Positions 1-7,835 of a stretch of 64,000 nt of DNA are shown here, one piece after another. A program made the translations under genes and the position numbers. The DNA lies in NCBI RefSeq assembly GCF_034259425.1, contig NZ_JAXIVU010000006.1, forward strand, positions 74,871 to 138,870, written 5' to 3'. How positions within the stretch are numbered: position 1 is the first letter of the stretch; the number at the start of each line of letters is the position of its first letter. The notes under the pieces were generated by a model. That model ran no database searches. It worked only from the letters and a program-made list of their open reading frames with translations, and was not told where the DNA came from. The stretch is from Denitrificimonas halotolerans (GTDB taxonomy: Bacteria; Pseudomonadota; Gammaproteobacteria; Pseudomonadales; Pseudomonadaceae).

Positions 1-2
1 GT

Positions 3-422
3 GAGTCTGCTTTAGTTATTGCTCAAGAAAATATTACTTTGCACCAGTTGGGCGGTCGAGTGCAGGCCCAACGCAGTGATTTATTGACTCAGTTTGTTGG
101 TCAGCGTTTTGATTTGATTGTTTGCAAACCTCCGTACTTGTCAGAGCAACAATTCACTCAATTACCACAAGAGTTGCAGTATGAGCCTTGGCACAGTGTT
201 GTAGCAGGCCAAAGTGGGCTTGAGGTGATTCAGCAAATTTTACAGCATGCAGGTGCGTATTTAGAAAATGATGGCTTATTAGTGCTTGAAGTGGGGCCGC
301 ATTGTGAGGCTGTATCGGCGCTTTATCCTGATTTTGATTTCATTTGGTTTGAGCATTCGCAGGCAGAATCAACGGCGGTACTAGCTTTAACTGCACAACA
401 GTTGAATCAAAGTAAACATTAA
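3..422 (+). CDS. prmB: PrmB-like glutamine N5-methyltransferase, C-terminal part
   Basis: The frame is open from the window edge, so the N-terminus and the glycine-rich SAM motif lie outside. What remains matches the C-terminal half of the HemK/PrmB family, which methylates the glutamine of a GGQ-type motif (PrmB: ribosomal protein uL3). The segment DLIVCKPPYL sits where the family has D-x-(I/V)-x-x-NPPY, followed by the usual acidic 'EP..' stretch and an 'LLVLEVG' strand. The Asn of NPPY, which contacts the substrate glutamine in the family, reads as Lys here (codon AAA). The next gene is aroC, the usual neighbour of prmB, which supports the name. The Lys could mean a changed substrate, loss of activity or a sequence error. 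Confidence 0.75.
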   Translation, partial: ESALVIAQENITLHQLGGRVQAQRSDLLTQFVGQRFDLIVCKPPYLSEQQFTQLPQELQYEPWHSVVAGQSGLEVIQQILQHAGAYLENDGLLVLEVGPHCEAVSALYPDFDFIWFEHSQAESTAVLALTAQQLNQSKH

Positions 423-571
423 TTCATCTGTATCGAGATCGAGCATTGAAACCAACTTCCTAGATCGGTGTTGGGCGTGTGTTGTTCAGTACTTGGATTA
501 GATGGTGCCAGAATGGAATGGGTGCAGGTATACTGCGCCATTATCTTTTTTATTATGACGGAGCAGTGTGT

Positions 572-1663
572 ATGTCCGGGAATACTTTTGGCAAACTTTT
601 TACAGTCACTACTGCGGGTGAAAGTCATGGCCCTGCTTTGGTTGCGATTGTAGATGGTTGCCCGCCAGGTGTGCCTTTGTCAGCTGAAGACTTACAAAGT
701 GATCTTGATCGACGCAAACCCGGTACGAGTCGACACACCACGCAGCGTAAAGAGCCGGATGAAGTAGAGATTCTTTCGGGAGTCTTTGAAGGTAAAACTA
801 CAGGCTGTCCGATTGGATTACTCATTCGCAATACAGATCAAAAATCCAAAGATTATTCAGCGATTAAAGATATTTTTCGTCCGGCACATGCCGATTATAG
901 CTATCATCATAAATATGGTGCTCGCGATTACCGTGGTGGAGGGCGTAGTTCAGCACGTGAAACGGCTATGCGTGTTGCAGCAGGTGCCATTGCTAAGAAG
1001 TATTTAGCGAGTCAAGGTATTGTTATTCGTGGTTATATGAGTCAGCTTGGGCCAATTGAGATTCCTTTTAAATGCTGGGATGCGGTGAGTAAGAATGCAT
1101 TTTTTAGTCCTGATCCAGATAAGGTTCCTGAGTTAGAAGCCTATATGGATCAATTACGCCGTGATCAAGATTCAGTTGGGGCAAAGATTACAGTAGTTGC
1201 GGAAGGGGTAATGCCAGGTTTGGGGGAGCCTGTATTTGATCGTATTGATGCTGATTTGGCTCATGCATTGATGAGTATTAACGCAGTTAAAGGGGTAGAG
1301 ATTGGCGCCGGCTTTGCTTCTGTTGTGCAGCGCGGAACAGAACACCGTGATGAGCTAACGCCAGAAGGTTTTTTATCAAATCATGCAGGTGGAGTGCTCG
1401 GTGGTATTTCATCCGGTCAACCGATTGTTGCGCACCTAGCACTTAAACCAACCTCAAGCATTACAACGCCAGGGCGTTCCATTAATATTGCTGGTGAACC
1501 GGTAGAGATGATTACTAAAGGCCGTCACGATCCATGTGTTGGTATTCGTGCAACGCCGATTGCTGAAGCGATGATGGCCATTGTGATTATGGATCAATTC
1601 TTGCGCCATCGAGCGCAGAATGCTGACGTACAGGTGACGGCGCCTGTACTGCCACAGCTCTAA
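572..1663 (+). CDS. aroC: Chorismate synthase
   Basis: Final step of the shikimate pathway: converts 5-enolpyruvylshikimate-3-phosphate to chorismate using reduced FMN, in the cytosol. The protein starts MSGNTFGKLFTVTT with the family signature GESHG at residues 16-20, and RGGGRSSARET at 121-131 forms the FMN/substrate site. At 363 residues it has the full family length. The open frame extends upstream to 479, but the ATG at 572 gives the canonical N-terminus and is preceded by an ACGGAG ribosome-binding sequence. It follows a prmB-like gene, as in many gammaproteobacteria. Confidence 0.97.
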   Translation: MSGNTFGKLFTVTTAGESHGPALVAIVDGCPPGVPLSAEDLQSDLDRRKPGTSRHTTQRKEPDEVEILSGVFEGKTTGCPIGLLIRNTDQKSKDYSAIKDIFRPAHADYSYHHKYGARDYRGGGRSSARETAMRVAAGAIAKKYLASQGIVIRGYMSQLGPIEIPFKCWDAVSKNAFFSPDPDKVPELEAYMDQLRRDQDSVGAKITVVAEGVMPGLGEPVFDRIDADLAHALMSINAVKGVEIGAGFASVVQRGTEHRDELTPEGFLSNHAGGVLGGISSGQPIVAHLALKPTSSITTPGRSINIAGEPVEMITKGRHDPCVGIRATPIAEAMMAIVIMDQFLRHRAQNADVQVTAPVLPQL

Positions 1664-1666
1664 AAT

Positions 1667-1716
1667 GCCACTCCAAAACATATGGCTGTGCTCCAACAGC
1701 CATGTGTTGTAGTGGC
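1667..1716. repeat. Long imperfect inverted repeat after aroC
   Basis: GCCACT at 1667-1672 pairs with AGTGGC at 1711-1716, and inside it a CATATGGCTG/CAGCCATGTG stem closes an eight-base loop. There is no clear T-run, so this is either a factor-dependent terminator or attenuator between aroC and the transporter, or an mRNA-stabilising hairpin. Confidence 0.5.
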
Positions 1717-1722
1717 TCTTGA

Positions 1723-2885
1723 ATGATGAGTAGCGCATTGCCTTATTGGCGTTTGTCTGGGTTTTACTTCTTTTATTTTGCCTTGCTAGGTGCTACAGCG
1801 CCTTTTATATCACTGTATTTTGATTATTTAGGCTTTTCAGCCGCGCGCATCGGAGAATTGGTTGCTATTCCTATGTTAATGCGCTGTATCGCTCCAAATT
1901 TGTGGGCTTGGTTAGCTGATCGTACGCAAAAGCGTTTAGCAATAGTACGTTTGGAGCGTTATTTACCTTATTGTCTTTTGCTTTAATTTTGCTGAATAAA
2001 AGCTATGCGTGGCTGGTGCTGATTATGGTGCTGCATGCATTTTTTTGGCATGCAATTTTGGCACAGTTTGAAGTCATCACCTTAGGGCATTTAGGAAACC
2101 AAAGTGAGCGTTATAGTCAGTTGCGCTTGTGGGGCTCCGTGGGCTTTATGCTAGTAGTGATTGGCTTTGGCTATCTATTTGATCAAGTAGGCCTAAACTA
2201 TTATCCATGGGCGCTTCTTGCGGTGATGACAGGTATTGTATTGAGCAGCCTTTGGGTGCCTCAAGAGCCTGCGCAAAAAACATTGCGGTGTAATCATGTC
2301 AGCGCTGAGTTAATGTCACAGCGTATCTGTCTTGTGCCGATAGTCATATTTTTGCTCGGTGTTACCTTGATGCAATTATCTCATGGACCGTATTACACTT
2401 TTCTGACATTGTATTTGATTGATTTGGAATATTCTCGTGCAGTGATTGGTTGGTTGTGGGCACTAGGGGTACTGGCTGAAATTGGCTTGTTTATTATTAT
2501 GCCTTGGTTGCTCAGGCGTATTCGTCTTAAGCAGATACTGGTGTTGAGTTTGTTATTGGCAGCATTGCGCTGGTGGTTATTGGGGTATTGCGCTAATCAT
2601 TTCATGGTTTTATTGTTTGTGCAGTTGCTGCACGCGGCAACTTTTGGCAGTTTTCATGCGGCTGCTATTCATTTTATACAACAGTATTTTCCTGAAACTA
2701 AACAAGGGCAGGGGCAAGGGTTGTATGTTTCTTTTTCAGGAATCGGTGGTGCTTTAGGTGCTCTGTATGCAGGCTATGCTTGGCAAACATTGGGCGCTTC
2801 TTTAACGTTTTTTAGCACCAGCATTGTTGCTTTGCTCGCCGCTCTAACTGTTTTTTTTGGTTTGGCTCGTTCTGCGCACCTTTAA
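1723..2885 (+). pseudogene. MFS transporter (HcaT/MFS_1-like), frameshifted
   Basis: Two overlapping frames together give one twelve-helix transporter of about 387 residues. The first (1723-1986) carries the N-terminal helices and the loop AWLADRTQKRLAIVR. The second carries the rest, from NKSYAWL to the stop at 2885. Reading with one extra T in the TTT run at 1950-1952 gives IVRFGALFTLLSFALILLNK, which joins the frames smoothly, so one T is missing. The family resembles the 3-phenylpropionate/nucleoside MFS group; the substrate is unknown. I recall P. aeruginosa carrying an MFS gene between aroC and the methionine-salvage genes, which this would match. Either a recent inactivation or a homopolymer sequencing error. 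Confidence 0.8.
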
Positions 2886-2922
2886 TACGATTATGTTTGA
2901 TTAAAATTGATAGAGATTACTT

Positions 2923-3474
2923 ATGAGTCAGCTTTTTGTGTTTCATCGGGATCAGCCTATGCAGGCGATCAAATTGTTAAATCATGCTGAAGATATTTGT
3001 CGTACTTTAACTCAATTAGGGATTGATTTAGAACATTGGGAGATTGATTCGTCACTTACTGCCGAGTCCAGTCATGAAGAAATTTTAGCAGCTTATGCGG
3101 CAGATATAGCTCGGGTGCAACAGCGTAGTGGTTTTACAGAAGTAGATGTGATGAGCGTGGCGGAATCTCATCCTGAGAAAGATGTTTTACGTAAGCAAGA
3201 GCGGGTTGAACATCAACATAGTGAAGATGAGGTACGGTTTTTTGTATCTGGTCGTGGCATATTCTATATGCAGTTAGATGAGCATGTATACGGTGTTTTA
3301 TGTGAGAAAGGCTCCATGTTATCCATACCCGCAGGGACTAAGCATTGGTTTGATATGGGGGAGCGTCCGCGCTTTACGTTGTTACGTCTATATACCAGTG
3401 CAAAGGCCTTAGCGTCGGAGCTGACCGGTAGTGATATTGCTGAAGTGTACCTACCCTTAGATGATTTAGTGTAA
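2923..3474 (+). CDS. mtnD: Acireductone dioxygenase
   Basis: Methionine salvage enzyme of the cupin fold. It cleaves acireductone to formate and 2-keto-4-methylthiobutyrate (Fe form) or off-pathway products (Ni form). The metal ligands are visible: His97, His99 and Glu103 in EHQHSEDEVR, and His141 in KHWFD. Length 183 residues is normal. The start ATG follows a GAGATTA sequence. In pseudomonads the gene normally sits beside mtnB and mtnC; here it is followed directly by nfuA, so those partners must lie elsewhere or be absent. Confidence 0.93.
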   Translation: MSQLFVFHRDQPMQAIKLLNHAEDICRTLTQLGIDLEHWEIDSSLTAESSHEEILAAYAADIARVQQRSGFTEVDVMSVAESHPEKDVLRKQERVEHQHSEDEVRFFVSGRGIFYMQLDEHVYGVLCEKGSMLSIPAGTKHWFDMGERPRFTLLRLYTSAKALASELTGSDIAEVYLPLDDLV

Positions 3475-3642
3475 TTGATACGTTGAATAGCTTGAGGTTC
3501 AAGATTGAAGTTTATAGGTGCAAGGTTGTTGATTAGAGATCTTTGTACAGAATAAAGGCTGAATTAACTTGAGTGCTTTACTAGGTCTTTATTACTAGGG
3601 GTGAAGTAGCGTACACTGGTGCCATGATTGTGAGGAGTTAGC

Positions 3643-4224
3643 ATGAGTTCGATTAAAATTACAGAAGCAGCACAAAACTATTTAAGTGAATTACTAAAAA
3701 GCCAAGATACACCGGGTATTGGTATCCGTGTGTTTATTACTCAACCGGGCACGACTTACGCAGAAACTTGCATTGCTTATTGCAAACCAGAAGAGCAAAA
3801 ACCTGAAGACACACCTATGGTTTTACCTGAGTTTACGGCTTGGATTGATGCGCTTAGTGAGCCTTATCTTGAAGATGCAGTTGTTGATTATGCAACCGAT
3901 CGCATGGGGGGGCAGCTGACGATTAAAGCACCCAATGCCAAGGTGCCGATGGTGAGCGCAGACAGTCCGCTATCAGAGCGTGTTAATTACTATTTACAAA
4001 CAGAAATCAATCCTGGCTTAGCCAGTCATGGTGGTGAGGTAAAGCTCATTGATATTGATGACGGCGTTTTGATTCTACAATTTGGAGGTGGCTGCCAAGG
4101 ATGTGGCCAAGCTGATTACACCTTAAAAGAAGGTATTGAAAAAACCTTAATGGCTCGTATTCCTGAAGTGAAAGGTGTGCGCGATGTGACGGATCACAGC
4201 ATCACTGAAAACGCTTATTATTAA
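3643..4224 (+). CDS. nfuA: Fe/S biogenesis protein NfuA
   Basis: Carrier that delivers [4Fe-4S] clusters to apo-enzymes, important under oxidative stress and iron limitation. The N-terminal half (about 1-100) is the degenerate A-type scaffold domain; the C-terminal half is the Nfu domain with the cluster-binding Cys151-x-x-Cys154 in GGGCQGCG. At 193 residues it matches the E. coli protein. A GAGGAG ribosome-binding site lies seven bases before the ATG. Confidence 0.95.
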   Translation: MSSIKITEAAQNYLSELLKSQDTPGIGIRVFITQPGTTYAETCIAYCKPEEQKPEDTPMVLPEFTAWIDALSEPYLEDAVVDYATDRMGGQLTIKAPNAKVPMVSADSPLSERVNYYLQTEINPGLASHGGEVKLIDIDDGVLILQFGGGCQGCGQADYTLKEGIEKTLMARIPEVKGVRDVTDHSITENAYY

Positions 4225-4254
4225 AAAGAGATGTAGGGTTGGGCTTTAATTAAA

Positions 4255-4283
4255 TTGCAAATGTGACTGTATAGTCTTAATAT
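4255..4283 (+). promoter_or_regulatory. Sigma70-type promoter downstream of nfuA
   Basis: TTGCAA at 4255-4260, a 17-base spacer and TAATAT at 4278-4283 fit a vegetative promoter well. Transcription would start near 4290, far upstream of ihfB and just before a run of hairpins. Confidence 0.5.
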
Positions 4284-4289
4284 GCCGCT

Positions 4290-4460
4290 GCAATTCAGTT
4301 TAGGCTTACCCTGCTTAAGCTGCTTGGTGCAGCTAGCTGCGCATTGTTAAGCTCGGATGATCCTGACTTAACAAATAAACCTTTATTTCTCCTTAGGCAT
4401 GTATTGTTAAGGAATTGGAAAAAGCCGGTATCAGCCACAAGCTGTTATCGGCTTTTTTGT
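4290..4460 (+). ncRNA. Candidate structured small RNA or ihfB leader
   Basis: The 346-base gap between nfuA and ihfB holds no credible reading frame. It contains a good promoter (4255-4283), then successive hairpins: GCTGC/GCAGC near 4320, TGTTAAG/CTTAACA near 4345-4375, CCTTA/TAAGG near 4392-4412. A clear intrinsic terminator follows at 4419-4458. A transcript of about 170 nt is therefore predicted. GGA motifs occur at a few places, but too few to call it a Csr/Rsm-type RNA. Identity unknown. The usual upstream neighbour of ihfB, rpsA, is absent here. Confidence 0.4.
4419..4458 (+). terminator. Intrinsic terminator upstream of ihfB
   Basis: AAAAAGCCG at 4419-4427 pairs with CGGCTTTTT at 4449-4457. 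Inner TCAGC/GCTG bases extend the stem and the right arm runs into six Ts. It would end the predicted transcript from 4290 before ihfB. Confidence 0.75.
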
Positions 4461-4570
4461 TTAAAAAGCTCTGAAATCGTATATTCTTTTCTTATTCTGT
4501 AAATTGGCTCTGTTCAAAGCTCATTAAGCATGCTAAAACCTGCTAACGGCTTGATAAAAAAGGGAAAATA

Positions 4571-4852
4571 ATGAATAAGTCCGAATTGATCGAGCGCATT
4601 GTTGACCGACAAGAACAGCTAGCTGTGCGAGATGTTGAATTGGCAGTTAAAGCGATGTTGGAGCAGATGACGCAAGTATTGTCTTCTGGGCAGCGTATTG
4701 AGGTGCGTGGTTTTGGAAGTTTTTCGGTGAATTATCGTGCACCCCGCATCGGACGTAATCCTAAGACCGGAGAGGAAGTTCAATTGCCAGGTAAATACGT
4801 TCCGCACTTTAAACCTGGTAAAGAGTTGCGTGACCGAGTGAATGATGGGTAA
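4571..4852 (+). CDS. ihfB: Integration host factor subunit beta
   Basis: DNA-bending nucleoid protein that pairs with IhfA and shapes promoters, replication origins and recombination sites. The 93-residue protein has the HU/IHF fold with the DNA-intercalating arm motif RNPKTG at 62-67 and the beta-type start MNKSELIERI. AAAAAGGG lies before the ATG. It is followed 36 bases later by a LapA-domain gene, a common pairing in gammaproteobacteria, although rpsA is not upstream. Confidence 0.96.
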   Translation: MNKSELIERIVDRQEQLAVRDVELAVKAMLEQMTQVLSSGQRIEVRGFGSFSVNYRAPRIGRNPKTGEEVQLPGKYVPHFKPGKELRDRVNDG

Positions 4853-4888
4853 CCTGAAGCCTTAGGCTGGATGACTGCAGAGGAATGT

Positions 4889-5242
4889 ATGCAAAATTTT
4901 AAACGTTTATTAGTTATTGTGATTGCACTGGTGTTGGCGGCCAGCGTCGTGTTCTTTACCCTAGAAAATCGTACTCCTATACAGCTGGTGTTTTTTGGTT
5001 GGTTAACGCCAGAACTGCCTATTGCACTTTTTGTAATGAGTGCTTTTGTGCTTGGCTTGATCCTTGGCCCGCTGATTTCTTGGTGGCCACATCAGCGTTT
5101 ACGCATGCGCTATAGCAAGCAGGCTAAGCAATTGAAAGCCTGTGAGCAGCGCATCAAGGTATTACAAACGAGTGAAGAAAGTGAAACTGAAGCTCAAGCG
5201 CCTGCATTACCTACTGCAGGTGCACCTTCAAAAGTATCTTGA
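4889..5242 (+). CDS. lapA: LapA-domain (DUF1049) inner-membrane protein
   Basis: Small membrane protein of the lipopolysaccharide assembly protein A family, which with LapB/YciM controls LpxC turnover and LPS synthesis in E. coli. Two hydrophobic segments (about residues 5-25 and 42-65) flank the motif TLENRTPIQLVFFGW, followed by a cytoplasmic coiled tail rich in Gln/Glu. An ATG at 4871 is in frame, but the one at 4889 has AGAGGA five bases upstream and gives the usual short N-terminus MQNFKRLL, so I prefer it (117 residues). Likely co-transcribed with ihfB. Confidence 0.85.
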   Translation: MQNFKRLLVIVIALVLAASVVFFTLENRTPIQLVFFGWLTPELPIALFVMSAFVLGLILGPLISWWPHQRLRMRYSKQAKQLKACEQRIKVLQTSEESETEAQAPALPTAGAPSKVS

Positions 5243-5251
5243 ATGAAATTA

Positions 5252-5290
5252 ACACTGACCGCCAGCTTGATTTATGCTGACGGTCAGTGT
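5252..5290. terminator. Inverted repeat between convergent lapA and dgt
   Basis: ACACTGACCG at 5252-5261 and CGGTCAGTGT at 5281-5290 are exactly complementary, with an inner CAGC/GCTG pair. T-runs are weak. The position between two converging genes suggests a bidirectional terminator. Confidence 0.6.
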
Positions 5291-5292
5291 GC

Positions 5293-6624
5293 TTATATAG
5301 GGCTTGAGCGACCTGTCATTTCTCGTGCCATTTCTGTTGCATAGCTATCTGTCATTCCGCCGATAAAGTCAATAATGCGCATGAAAGATTGGTAAAGTGT
5401 CCATTCGGGTTTTGGGGCCGCATGCCCAAGTAAATCAAAAATGCGTCGGTTTTTGAAAGATAAGCTGCCTTGCTGATACTGTTCTAAAGCAGCGCCACAA
5501 AAAGCATTGAGTAAAATCTCTAAAGTGGTGTAAGCACCAATTTCATGCAAGGTTTTACGCTTGTCTTGGAAAATCTTTTCACGAGCTAATGCTTTCGCAT
5601 TGATGACGCAGGTTTTTGCAGGTCCGTGCATATGTTCAACCAAATCACCTTTTAATGTACCAGCCATGAGTGCCGGCAGTTGTTCCACAAAAGCTTGCGC
5701 AGCAGCGTTGGTCAGGTGCTCTATTGCTTTTCCACGCAAGATAGCTAGCTTTCTACGTCGAGAGTCCAGTGGGCCGAGTAGGCGGTAGGTCTCTGGCAGA
5801 TCATCGCCTACCAAGTCCAGTAGCAGTGCTTCTACCTCAGAGTATTTCAGTAGATCCATTTCAATGCCGTCTTCTAGATCGATTAAGCCATAGCAAATAT
5901 CATCGGCTGCTTCCACTAAATACACTAAAGGGTGGCGCGCCCAATGTTCATCATCTAGTTTCGGAATGCCCAGTTTCCTGGTGATTTTTTCAAGCAACAA
6001 TAACTCACTTTGATAGCTGCCAAATTTTTGTTTTTTATAGCCTTGAGCATTGGCATACTTGGAACTCCAAGGGTATTTGCAAAAAGCACCTAAAGTGGCG
6101 TAAGTCAGGCGCATGCCACCGTCAAACTGGTGGTACTCAAGTTGAGTAAGTACACGAAAACCTTGAGCATTGCCTTCAAAGTTTAAGAAGTCTTCACGTT
6201 CTGCTGTGCTCATGGCATCAAGCCAGTTATTGCTATTGGCTTGATGAAACCAATGGCGAATGGCATCTTCTCCTGAATGGCCAAAAGGAGGATTGCCAAT
6301 GTCGTGTGCAAGGCAGGCCGATTGTACAATCATGCCTAAATCGCTCGGCTCGCACCATGGAGGCAAATCTGCGCGAATCATTTCTGCAACGCGCATAGCT
6401 AAAGAGCGACCGACACAGCTGACTTCTAAGGAATGGGTGAGGCGTGTATGAATATGATCGTTGCTAGAAACAGGGTGCACTTGGGTTTTTCGGCCAAGGC
6501 GTCGAAATGCGCCGGAAAAAATAATCCGATCGTGATCTTTATGAAAAGGGCTACGGCCCAGTTCTTCGGTGCTGTGAGAGGTTTTACCTAGACGTTCACG
6601 ATTTAATAACAGATGCCAATCCAT
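5293..6624 (-). CDS. dGTPase-like HD-domain triphosphohydrolase
   Basis: Deoxyguanosinetriphosphate triphosphohydrolase-like protein that would hydrolyse dNTPs to nucleoside and tripolyphosphate. HD-domain metal ligands are visible: His64 in RLTHSLEV, His107-Asp108 in CLAHDIGNPPFGHSGED, and a later Asp in EAADDICY. At 443 residues it matches the shorter Dgt-like branch common in pseudomonads rather than E. coli Dgt of about 500. It stands alone on the minus strand, converging on lapA. Substrate preference among dNTPs cannot be told from the sequence. Confidence 0.9.
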   Translation of the reverse strand: MDWHLLLNRERLGKTSHSTEELGRSPFHKDHDRIIFSGAFRRLGRKTQVHPVSSNDHIHTRLTHSLEVSCVGRSLAMRVAEMIRADLPPWCEPSDLGMIVQSACLAHDIGNPPFGHSGEDAIRHWFHQANSNNWLDAMSTAEREDFLNFEGNAQGFRVLTQLEYHQFDGGMRLTYATLGAFCKYPWSSKYANAQGYKKQKFGSYQSELLLLEKITRKLGIPKLDDEHWARHPLVYLVEAADDICYGLIDLEDGIEMDLLKYSEVEALLLDLVGDDLPETYRLLGPLDSRRRKLAILRGKAIEHLTNAAAQAFVEQLPALMAGTLKGDLVEHMHGPAKTCVINAKALAREKIFQDKRKTLHEIGAYTTLEILLNAFCGAALEQYQQGSLSFKNRRIFDLLGHAAPKPEWTLYQSFMRIIDFIGGMTDSYATEMAREMTGRSSPI

Positions 6625-6654
6625 AGGGTCCCTCTAGAACTTTATTGTGTGCTG

Positions 6655-7005
6655 TTATTGTGTTGTATTACTTGGCTGATCTGACTTAGCTTGGTTTGCA
6701 GAAGTATTGGCTGTGGTTAGAAACAGTGGTAGCAAGCTGGAGACGATCCGTAATGCAGGTAAGAAAGAACCTATTGAGTGTCGCTTGCGTGCAATGAAAA
6801 AGCCAGCTAAGGAAACACCTATAACCATGAGTAAGGGGTTGCTGTTTTGTGCGATGCTTTTCTTGTAGTTACGTAGCTTTTCCATCGGCTTTAAGAGAAT
6901 TAATCCTTCATGGCGTATTTTTTGACGGTTGAGTTCAAGGCGCATTTGAATCAATTGTTTGCGTAAAACGAGGGGGTCTTGTTTTTTATGTGTCAGGTTA
7001 CTCAT
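6655..7005 (-). CDS. YqjK-like small membrane protein
   Basis: Third gene of a yqjD-yqjE-yqjK-type cluster. The 116-residue product has a basic, helical N-terminal half (QLIQMRLELNRQKIRHE) and a hydrophobic segment LLMVIGVSLAGFFIARK around 58-74, then a Ser/Thr/Gln tail. Its ATG overlaps the stop of the YqjE-like gene by four bases, so they are translationally coupled. Function unknown; the assignment rests mainly on position and architecture. Confidence 0.65.
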   Translation of the reverse strand: MSNLTHKKQDPLVLRKQLIQMRLELNRQKIRHEGLILLKPMEKLRNYKKSIAQNSNPLLMVIGVSLAGFFIARKRHSIGSFLPALRIVSSLLPLFLTTANTSANQAKSDQPSNTTQ

Positions 7006-7370
7006 GGTAAGAGTTGCTCCTTTGTTTTCTTTAGTTCTTGTAAAGAAGCACTAAAGGGAGGCTGGGCATGATTGTGTGCAGACTTCAAGCGCCAGATACA
7101 AAATAGTCCTGAGCAGGCATAAAATATGGACATAGCAATCAGTAATAGGTAGTCATAGCGATCCCAGAGTAAAACGATTAATAGTGCATTCAACAATAAA
7201 AACAACATAAAGGCGCAAGCAGCAGTGATGCCGAGCCAAAGCAGTTGCTGACTGCTGTGGCGTTTTTGCTCTTGTAACTCAAGGACAAAAAGCTCTGCGT
7301 GATCACTGATTAAATCCAGTGTCGCGGCGCCTAGGCGCCGCGATGTGTTGGAAAAATCTTGTTCAGCCAT
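7002..7370 (-). CDS. YqjE-like / phage-holin-family membrane protein
   Basis: Predicted inner-membrane protein of 122 residues with two hydrophobic segments (about 45-66 and 73-92), resembling YqjE (DUF1469, 'phage holin family'). It is not evidence of a prophage, as these are chromosomal genes of many proteobacteria. It starts one base after the end of the YqjD-like gene and overlaps the next gene, so the three form one operon read from about 7700 downwards. Confidence 0.75.
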   Translation of the reverse strand: MAEQDFSNTSRRLGAATLDLISDHAELFVLELQEQKRHSSQQLLWLGITAACAFMLFLLLNALLIVLLWDRYDYLLLIAMSIFYACSGLFCIWRLKSAHNHAQPPFSASLQELKKTKEQLLP

Positions 7371-7371
7371 A

Positions 7372-7686
7372 TCAACGCCTTGAGACTAATAAGCCCAACA
7401 AGAAGCCCACTCCAGCGCCAATGGCTAGAGATTGTAATGGGTGCTCGCGTACATACTCTTCACTGCTATGGATGGCTTCTTTTCCACGCTCACGTAAGGC
7501 ATGCTCGGTTGAACCTAGTGCTTTACGAGCGCGCTGGAGGCTTGAGTTGATTTGCTCGCGTAACTCTTCGGCTTTGTCACCAGAAAGTTCTACAGAGTGC
7601 TGTAGGAGTTGCTCTGTATCCGATACTAAGGCTTTAAATTCAGCCAATAATTGATCGTTATCGGTGTTGATGTTTTTTTTCGCCAT
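7372..7686 (-). CDS. YqjD/ElaB-family (DUF883) membrane-anchored protein
   Basis: First gene of the cluster. The 104-residue product is a long amphipathic helix (about 5-80) ending in the typical C-terminal anchor with a glycine-rich transmembrane segment SLAIGAGVGFLLGLLVSRR. E. coli YqjD anchors ribosomes to the inner membrane in stationary phase and is RpoS-controlled. That role is known for the family and is inferred here. Upstream, AGGAGC precedes the ATG. Confidence 0.85.
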   Translation of the reverse strand: MAKKNINTDNDQLLAEFKALVSDTEQLLQHSVELSGDKAEELREQINSSLQRARKALGSTEHALRERGKEAIHSSEEYVREHPLQSLAIGAGVGFLLGLLVSRR

Positions 7687-7788
7687 GATAGATGTGCTCC
7701 TAAAGTGGACTCGATTTTATATGCATAGGATTAGAGTCACTCTAACGATAACAGGTTCAACTTTAAATATAAGTCTTTATAGAATAGA

Positions 7789-7820
7789 AAATAAGCCCGC
7801 GTAAGGTGCGGGCTTATTTT
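7789..7820 (-). terminator. Intrinsic terminator of the first OprD porin gene
   Basis: A perfect 12-bp stem (AAATAAGCCCGC at 7789-7800 with GCGGGCTTATTT at 7808-7819) closes a seven-base loop. It lies just past the porin stop and just upstream of the yqjD-like operon. Confidence 0.85.
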
Positions 7821-7835
7821 GTGCATAGGTACAGC

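Noticed and set aside
1723..2885. Programmed frameshifting in the MFS gene
   Set aside because: No slippery heptamer or downstream pseudoknot is evident at the short TTT run; a lost base is simpler.
7002..7370. Prophage holin, as the family name might suggest
   Set aside because: No phage genes are near; the yqjD-yqjE-yqjK order shows a chromosomal membrane cluster.
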